This document shows positions 6,545 through 10,089 of a stretch of 10,089 nucleotides of DNA, piece after piece. Both the position numbers and the translations under genes were made by a program. Under the pieces are notes generated by a model. It saw only the letters and a program-made list of their open reading frames with translations, did no database searches and was not told the origin of the DNA. The stretch is from positions 1-10,089 of the forward strand of contig JAHWIS010000075.1 in NCBI GenBank assembly GCA_019322385.1. Reading direction: 5' to 3'. This DNA comes from Candidatus Woesearchaeota archaeon (GTDB lineage Archaea > Nanobdellota > Nanobdellia > Woesearchaeales > UBA11576). Within the stretch, counting starts at the first letter, position 1, and every line of letters starts with the position of its first letter.

Positions 6545-6559
6545 ATGTTTAAGAAACAT
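6545..6559. promoter_or_regulatory. 15-bp palindrome between E2 and the promoter
   Basis: ATGTTT-AAG-AAACAT has 6-bp perfect arms and overlaps the upstream edge of the TATA box. It occupies roughly the same place relative to E2 as the 1690-1706 palindrome does to E1, though the sequences differ. It is a candidate operator or small hairpin. Confidence 0.35.
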
Positions 6560-6570
6560 TTAAATATAAA
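6557..6570 (+). promoter_or_regulatory. TATA box for the 6606-6920 gene
   Basis: CATTTAAATATAAA, centred ~6564, predicts initiation near 6590, just before the GAGGTG at 6592-6597. The same A/T stretch is nearly symmetric and could also support minus-strand transcription into E2. Confidence 0.5.
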
Positions 6571-6605
6571 ATAACCAACTGAGTGGGTTAAGAGGTGTTA
6601 TGATA

Positions 6606-6920
6606 ATGGCGGAATCAAAGAAACCAGAAGCTCCATCACCAGAGGAAGTGCCTCCAGACAGGCTCACACAGCTGAGCAAGAAATATATAGATTGGAAGAC
6701 AGGCATGGTAGTCATCATAGGAGTGCTTCTCATATTCACTTTCCTTAATGTGTTCATCACAAACCCTACAGTGAGCGGGTATGCGGTTGTTGATGCAGAT
6801 TCGCAGGATACGCAGCGGTTCTCAACAATGACCTCGATATTGATTGTTATATTCGCGTTCTTTGCACTGTTCCTGTTTGTTGTGACAAGGAAGATGAGTG
6901 ACAAGAGAGGAAGAAGGTAA
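6606..6920 (+). CDS. Small two-TM membrane protein
   Basis: This encodes 104 residues. A Pro/Glu-rich cytoplasmic-looking start (ESKKPEAPSPEEVPPDRL) and a short helix (QLSKKYIDW) precede TM1 at ~33-51 (GMVVIIGVLLIFTFLNVFI). A short outside loop (NPTVSGYAVVDADSQDTQRF) leads to TM2 at ~75-93 (TSILIVIFAFFALFLFVVT) and a basic end (RKMSDKRGRR). Two ATGs are possible. GAGGTG (6592-6597) is 8 bases from the one at 6606 and only 2 from the one at 6600, so 6606 is preferred. The basic end after TM2 favours both termini inside. The family is not recognised. Short membrane proteins of this form are common as helpers of larger envelope complexes, but no partner is evident. Confidence 0.72.
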   Translation: MAESKKPEAPSPEEVPPDRLTQLSKKYIDWKTGMVVIIGVLLIFTFLNVFITNPTVSGYAVVDADSQDTQRFSTMTSILIVIFAFFALFLFVVTRKMSDKRGRR

Positions 6921-6935
6921 TTTTTTTGTTTTGTT
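6921..6935 (+). terminator. T-rich terminator after the two-TM gene
   Basis: TTTTTTTGTTTTGTT begins directly after the stop codon, and T-rich sequence continues to ~6955. This fits an archaeal oligo-T terminator without a required hairpin. Confidence 0.55.
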
Positions 6936-6972
6936 CTGATTCTGTGCTTTTGTTCTAGAATAATATGCAAAG

Positions 6973-7004
6973 AAAATCCCGACTCCTGAACTCATCGGGA
7001 TTTT
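6973..7004. ncRNA. Hairpin H1, first of two hairpins with a shared loop
   Basis: AAAATCCCGA (6973-6982) pairs with TCGGGATTTT (6995-7004), a perfect 10-bp stem around a 12-nt loop. On the minus strand the loop is TGAGTTCAGGAG, flanked by GA/TC closing pairs. Hairpin H2 at 7021-7054 has an unrelated stem but loop TGAGCTTGCGAG and the same GA/TC closing pairs. H1 alone could pass for a rho-independent-style bidirectional terminator, since T-runs end the stem on both strands. The shared loop argues for an additional role. Strand is unresolved. Confidence 0.5.
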
Positions 7005-7020
7005 TGAGCATACAAAAAGG

Positions 7021-7054
7021 CATTTAACAGACTCGCAAGCTCATCTGTGAAATG
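7021..7054. ncRNA. Hairpin H2, second of two hairpins with a shared loop
   Basis: CATTT-a-ACAGA (7021-7031) pairs with TCTGT-g-AAATG (7044-7054), giving two 5-bp helices separated by one mismatch, around a 12-nt loop. On the minus strand the loop is TGAGCTTGCGAG. It lies 11 nt beyond the 3' end of tRNA-Pro on the tRNA's strand. A run of five T's (7018-7014, minus strand) follows it, so it may end the pre-tRNA transcript. Confidence 0.5.
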
Positions 7055-7079
7055 TCTTTCTTATATGGGGCCACGAGGA

Positions 7080-7100
7080 ATTTCGGCCGATTTCTTGACA
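7080..7100 (-). other. tRNA-Pro intron 2, T-loop position 59/60, 21 nt
   Basis: The BHB reads as follows. The outer helix is the T-stem CGGGG/CCTCG. The central 4-bp helix is TTCG (exon, 7106-7103) with CGAA (intron, 7085-7082). Bulge 1 is AA^T (7102-7100), bulge 2 is AT^T (7081-7079), and the inner helix is GTC/GGC. Cutting after the second base of each bulge restores a perfect TTCGAAT loop and five-pair T-stem. Confidence 0.9.
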
Positions 7101-7140
7101 TTCGAACCCCGGTTAGAAGGCCCCCAGCCTCCGGTGATAG

Positions 7141-7180
7141 TTGCTTCAGCGCAACCCAGCAAATCTCTGATTTGCGCTGG
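7141..7180 (-). other. tRNA-Pro intron 1, D-loop position 19/20, 40 nt
   Basis: The central 4-bp helix is GCTT (exon, 7186-7183) with AAGC (intron, 7146-7143). Bulge 1 is GG^C (7182-7180) and bulge 2 is AA^C (7142-7140). The inner helix is an 8-bp perfect CAGCGCAA/TTGCGCTG. The outer helix is the D-stem GTG/CAC extended by TA/TA around one unpaired T. Cutting after the second bulge base restores G18-G19-C20-T20a-A21. Confidence 0.9.
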
Positions 7181-7223
7181 CCAAGCTACACTATGGCCCC
7201 ATTGGAATCTGGGTTTTTTGGCG

Positions 7224-7234
7224 GTTTTATAAAG
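7224..7234 (-). promoter_or_regulatory. TATA box for tRNA-Pro
   Basis: CTTTATAAAAC on the minus strand, centred ~7229, lies ~28 nt upstream of the mature tRNA 5' end at 7200. Transcription would therefore start at or within a few bases of G1. Confidence 0.6.
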
Positions 7235-7275
7235 ATTTTGCATAGGGATAAGAAATACCACTAAATCATAGTAAA

Positions 7276-7284
7276 GTTTATAAT
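7276..7284 (+). promoter_or_regulatory. TATA box for the repeat-protein genes
   Basis: GTTTATAAT, centred ~7280, is 27 nt before the ATG at 7307. Initiation would fall on the start codon, giving a leaderless message. No Shine-Dalgarno site is present. It is divergent from the tRNA promoter 50 nt away. Confidence 0.6.
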
Positions 7285-7306
7285 GGATTACTGACCAATC
7301 CTTTGC

Positions 7307-8557
7307 ATGCTCGATCTAGATGATGAACTGAACAAAGAAGATGAAGGGCTGCTGGACAAGGATATACAGCATGCCAGCCTTACCAGGCGCTTCAAGAGAA
7401 GATACAGGCATTTCACACGAACAATGCTCCGCAAAGAGGATCCTGAGTTCTATGCTGCGCTGGATGAGGCAAGCCTGCTGGACAGGCTGCTCCCTCCAGG
7501 AGGACGCCATATAGAAGACCTTGTGGAGTTTTATCTGGAGCATTATGAAGGGGTGCCGCGGGGAAGTCTAAGGAGGCTAGACCCTTCGCTTTACCAGCGG
7601 ATGAGAAAGGAAGAGGTGCTGGATGTGGTTCCTATCACACGGAAACAGAAGAGATCCAGGAATTTCGGCGGCGATTATCTTGCATACTGTCTTGAGCATC
7701 ATCCTGGCATTACCCGCGGCGAGCTGAAGAAGAAAGACCCAAGCCTGTACCAGATACTGTGGAAGAACGATCTGCTCAAGATGATCCCAAAAAAAGAACC
7801 TGCTTTTGGCGGTGACCCTGTGAAGTATTACAGGGAACACCATCCTAGTGTCATAAGAAAGAGACTGAGGAAGGAGAATCAGAAACTGTACAACAGATTG
7901 ATGAGTGATGGCTTCCTGCACATAGTGCCAACAGGCATACAGCATATCGACGACCCTGAAAAGATCTATAAGGAGAAGTATGATGGCGTCACAAGGACAA
8001 AACTGCAGAAGATGAACAGGATGCTGTATGACCAATTGCGCAAGCAGAACAAGCTCGGCATCGTGCCGACGCTGAGGAACAATTTCGGCAGCGACCCGCT
8101 TGCGTATTATCACAAGCATTTTAAAGGGTATACACGAGGGCAGCTTTACAATGCATGCCCTGGACTTTATGGACGGCTGAAGAATGATGATCTTATTCAA
8201 TATGTCCCAAAAGGAAAGCCAGGCAGAAAACCACGGACAAAAAAAGAGCTGATCGCACATCTAAACAAGCATCATAAAGGCCGCACAGCATTTGAAGTTG
8301 CAAAGGCTGACCGCAACTTCTACAGCACATTAAGTTACCATAATCTGCTGCACCTCCTGCCGAGGAAACGCAGGCATTTCGGTGATCTTGAAGCTTATTA
8401 TCATGAACACTATGATGGCGTGTCGCAGGGAAGGCTCTCTATCATGGACTATTATTTCTGCAGTCTATTGAAGAAAGCAGACCTGCTCCACATCGCACCA
8501 TACAAGAAACCATGGAGAAAGCCGAGGATAGAGAAACATGCTCGAGGACGAACTTAA
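7307..8557 (+). CDS. Tandem-repeat basic protein A, eight ~47-residue repeats
   Basis: This encodes 416 residues. After an acidic start (MLDLDDELNKEDEGLLDKDI) the protein is eight copies of one module, at about 29-63, 71-109, 122-161, 169-208, 215-254, 262-301, 312-352 and 359-398. The best copies follow D-P-x-x-Y-Y-x-x-H-x-x-G-(V/Y)-T-R-G-x-L, then x-P-x-L-Y-x-R-L, then x-x-L-L-x-x-V-P, separated by short Lys/Arg linkers. The predicted shape is two or three helices per unit with aromatic and Leu core positions. The strong positive charge suggests nucleic-acid binding. The 'T-R-x-x-L ... L-Y-x-x-L-x-x-x-x-L-L' spacing recalls the short helical modules appended to some homing endonucleases, but no nuclease motif is present here. 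No signal peptide or TM. Leaderless start. It overlaps the next gene by 20 nt. Confidence 0.85.
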   Translation: MLDLDDELNKEDEGLLDKDIQHASLTRRFKRRYRHFTRTMLRKEDPEFYAALDEASLLDRLLPPGGRHIEDLVEFYLEHYEGVPRGSLRRLDPSLYQRMRKEEVLDVVPITRKQKRSRNFGGDYLAYCLEHHPGITRGELKKKDPSLYQILWKNDLLKMIPKKEPAFGGDPVKYYREHHPSVIRKRLRKENQKLYNRLMSDGFLHIVPTGIQHIDDPEKIYKEKYDGVTRTKLQKMNRMLYDQLRKQNKLGIVPTLRNNFGSDPLAYYHKHFKGYTRGQLYNACPGLYGRLKNDDLIQYVPKGKPGRKPRTKKELIAHLNKHHKGRTAFEVAKADRNFYSTLSYHNLLHLLPRKRRHFGDLEAYYHEHYDGVSQGRLSIMDYYFCSLLKKADLLHIAPYKKPWRKPRIEKHARGRT

Positions 8558-9548
8558 ATGGTCTGAGATAGACCAGAGAGGCGTGGATCCGCTTGACTTT
8601 TATTACTATATGTATGATGGTGTGACAAGAGGAAGGTTGAATTGGATAGACAGCAGTCTTTATCAAAGATTAAGGACTGATGGGCTGCTGAGTGCTGTGC
8701 CGACAGTAGGTCAACTTGCTGAATATTTTAAGCGTTCAAAAGAAAGGAGACGAAAAAGGCGTGGCAAGAACCGCGGCGGATTGTATCGTAAACTGAACAA
8801 GGGTGAGATAAAGAGAAGGTCTTCGGACCCTGTAGCCGAATATCATGAATGCTGCGAGGGCATGACACGATATGAGCTGTTCAAGAAACATGGCGGATTG
8901 TACCAGAGATTAAGGAGGGCAGGCAAGCTCGATATCGTGCCAATAAAACCACAACCAAGAACTCACAAAAGCAAATATCATGATCCTGTCGGTTTCCACA
9001 ACAAGCATTGCAAAGGCATGACACCAAGAGAGGTCAGGGATAAATACCCTACTTTATACTACAGGTTGCTGAGAGAAGGGAAGATTGAAGGAGTACAGAG
9101 AAGGCGACGTCGCACCAAATACTCTGATTCTGTCGGTTTTTACAACGAGCATTGCAAAGGCATGACACCAAGTGATCTTCAAAAAAAATATCCTGGCTTG
9201 GATCGAAGGCTGCAGCAGGAGAAGAAGATGGACATTGTGGTGCGAAATAGAAGGAAGATCGGCGATCCTATTGTGTTTTATCGTGAATTTTGGGATGGTT
9301 ATACTCAAGAAGAGCTGTGGAAAGCAGATCCATCATTGTGTCAAAAGCTGAGGAGAACTGGAAAAATGGGGCGTATACCAAGGAAAAGCAGGAAAAGAAC
9401 AATATATGATGACCCTGTATCTGAATATCTTGAGTATCATTATCACATGCCGCAGTTTGAGCTGCTCTTCCTGAAACCTGAACTGTATCAGAGGCTCAAG
9501 GATGAAGGCATGCTAAGCATTGTGCCATTGTATCCTAAAAAAGACTGA
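8538..9548 (+). CDS. Tandem-repeat basic protein B, seven repeats, overlaps protein A
   Basis: This encodes 336 residues with the same module as protein A. Copies are at about 17-55, 58-92 (degenerate: G-motif replaced by RRRKRRGKNRGGLYRKL), 97-135, 149-186, 197-234, 243-281 and 292-330. The N-terminus (MLEDELKWSEIDQRG) echoes the acidic start of protein A (MLDLDDELNKEDEG). The ATG lies inside protein A's last codons in another frame, with a weak GAGGA 10 nt upstream, so coupled translation is likely. A stop at 8529-8531 in this frame limits any extension. Copies four and five are recent duplicates at the DNA level. Linkers are very basic (VQRRRRRTKYS), favouring RNA or DNA binding. The 3' end overlaps the convergent cupin gene by 14 nt. 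Function is unknown; A and B may form one complex. Confidence 0.83.
   Translation: MLEDELKWSEIDQRGVDPLDFYYYMYDGVTRGRLNWIDSSLYQRLRTDGLLSAVPTVGQLAEYFKRSKERRRKRRGKNRGGLYRKLNKGEIKRRSSDPVAEYHECCEGMTRYELFKKHGGLYQRLRRAGKLDIVPIKPQPRTHKSKYHDPVGFHNKHCKGMTPREVRDKYPTLYYRLLREGKIEGVQRRRRRTKYSDSVGFYNEHCKGMTPSDLQKKYPGLDRRLQQEKKMDIVVRNRRKIGDPIVFYREFWDGYTQEELWKADPSLCQKLRRTGKMGRIPRKSRKRTIYDDPVSEYLEYHYHMPQFELLFLKPELYQRLKDEGMLSIVPLYPKKD
9004..9172 (+). repeat. Recent intragenic duplication in protein B
   Basis: A 25-base stretch at 9004-9028 recurs exactly at 9148-9172, an offset of 144 bp or exactly 48 codons. It covers the 'HCKGMTP' part of copies four and five. Flanking sequence (CTGTCGGTTT upstream of both) is also shared, so one repeat unit was duplicated recently in frame. 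Confidence 0.75.
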
Positions 9549-10089
9549 AATCACTATTGCTATACGGAGGGGAAGATAGGCACATCACCTCGAGTTTTCT
9601 GTGTGATGTGTTCTCAAGGCCGTGATGGACGCCTGTCGGGAGATAGACGACAGTGCCTGGCTTGACTTCCTGCACCATGTTGCGCACTGCGACAGTACCT
9701 TTGCCTTCCATGACATAATACACTTCCTCGCTGATATCGTGCTTGTGCCTTGTCGCGGTCTTTCTCGGCGGAAGATAGCCCAGAGCAAGGCCCGTGCTGA
9801 GCATGATCTGATCCTGCCTGGAAAGCAGTTCATGCACAATAGCGCCGTCCATTGCCTTCTTGAGATCCGCATTGCTGTTGAACTTCTCGATCTTCGGCTC
9901 ACTTGTCTTTCTTGACTCGTCAATGATCAGGACATCTGAAGGGTTGAATGGCGGAGACGAGAACACAAGATGCTCAAGGCTGCCCACTCCAGTGTTCCAG
10001 AGCTTGTGTGGAATCTGAGGCGGTATGACTAGATACGCGCCTTTCTTGACACGCAATGCCTTGTTGCTATGATAGAGGACACCTTCACC
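9535..10089 (-). CDS. Two-cupin-domain protein, N-terminus outside window
   Basis: The frame is open to the right edge (GEGVLYHSNKALRVKKGAYLV), so the gene starts beyond the window; the TTG at 10056 is not needed. The first visible part is the second half of one cupin: G-A-Y-L-V-I-P-P-Q-I-P-H-K-L-W-N-T-G, matching cupin motif 2. A linker (SSPPFNPSDVLIIDESRKTSEPKIEKF) precedes the second, complete cupin. That one has GYLPPRKTATRHKHDISEEV (motif 1 with His, His and Glu metal ligands), VMEGKGTVAV, and PGTVVYLPTGVHHGLENT (motif 2 with the third His). Both halves end with a similar LSSPP(Y/F)(S/N)(N/P)SD segment, consistent with an internal duplication. Members of this superfamily include sugar-phosphate isomerases, dioxygenases and binding proteins; substrate is not deducible. 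Convergent with protein B, 14-nt overlap. Confidence 0.85.
   Translation of the reverse strand, partial: GEGVLYHSNKALRVKKGAYLVIPPQIPHKLWNTGVGSLEHLVFSSPPFNPSDVLIIDESRKTSEPKIEKFNSNADLKKAMDGAIVHELLSRQDQIMLSTGLALGYLPPRKTATRHKHDISEEVYYVMEGKGTVAVRNMVQEVKPGTVVYLPTGVHHGLENTSHRKLEVMCLSSPPYSNSDFSLF

Larger units (their letters stand above)
7066..7200 (-). tRNA. tRNA-Pro(GGG) with two introns (D-loop and T-loop)
   Basis: The exons are 7200-7181, 7140-7101 and 7079-7066, which join to a 74-nt tRNA without encoded CCA. The acceptor GGGGCCA/TGGCCCC is seven perfect pairs with discriminator A73. T8 and A9 follow. The spliced D-arm is GTGTAGCTTGGCTATCAC with A14, G18-G19 and A21 in place. The anticodon arm is GGAGG-CTGGGGG-CCTTC, giving anticodon GGG after C32-T33 and a purine G37. 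The variable loop is TAAC. The spliced T-arm is CGGGG-TTCGAAT-CCTCG (one G-U pair) with consensus TTCGA. The introns (40 and 21 nt) lie between positions 19/20 and 59/60, and each forms a strict BHB. The canonical 37/38 site has no intron. A TATA box lies ~27 nt upstream. The proline assignment follows from the anticodon. Confidence 0.93.

Noticed and set aside
6973..7054. H1/H2 as a C/D box sRNA
   Set aside because: The loops contain GATGA but not a full RTGATGA box, and no CTGA box is correctly placed to pair with it.
7047..7264. Three small open frames across 7047-7264 on both strands
   Set aside because: They cover the tRNA-Pro gene and its promoter; the tRNA explains the sequence.
7577..8260. 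227-residue open frame on the minus strand
   Set aside because: It is antisense to protein A, whose repeats are conserved at the protein level. The antisense product shows no recognisable domain or start signals.

Overview
The window looks like a piece of an archaeal chromosome, probably from a small-genome DPANN lineage such as Woesearchaeota or Pacearchaeota. The domain call rests on three things visible here: A/T-rich TATA boxes about 27 nt upstream of leaderless start codons; GAGGTG Shine-Dalgarno sites on the other first genes; and a tRNA gene interrupted by two introns with textbook bulge-helix-bulge (BHB) splice sites. The phylum is inferred from the style of the proteins and was not tested.

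Layout. Positions 1-1527 hold the 3' part of a class I methyltransferase gene (+) and two small unknown genes on the minus strand. A divergent spacer (1528-1778) follows, with a 107-nt inverted-repeat element (E1) between two promoters. Positions 1779-4102 form a compact plus-strand cluster: a multi-pass membrane protein resembling DUF1189, a flavin reductase-like protein and a basic helical unknown. Next come a Pro/Gln/Glu-rich coiled-coil protein (+) and, convergent to it, a secreted/anchored protein with Ig-like domains and a His/Lys-rich tail (-). A second divergent spacer (6334-6605) carries a second element (E2, 106 nt) with the same architecture as E1 but different, still complementary, stems. 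A small two-TM protein gene (+) follows.

Positions 6921-7306 contain no protein gene. They hold a T-rich terminator, two hairpins (H1, H2) with different stems but closely similar 12-nt loops, and a minus-strand tRNA-Pro(GGG) gene with one intron in the D-loop and one in the T-loop. From 7307 to 9548, two overlapping plus-strand genes encode very basic proteins made almost entirely of a ~47-residue repeat, about 15 copies in total. The window ends inside a two-cupin protein gene on the minus strand.

There is no single obvious pathway. The items most worth following are the paired structured elements E1/E2, the hairpins H1/H2 just downstream of the tRNA, the doubly interrupted tRNA, and the tandem-repeat protein pair, which matches no family I can name with confidence.
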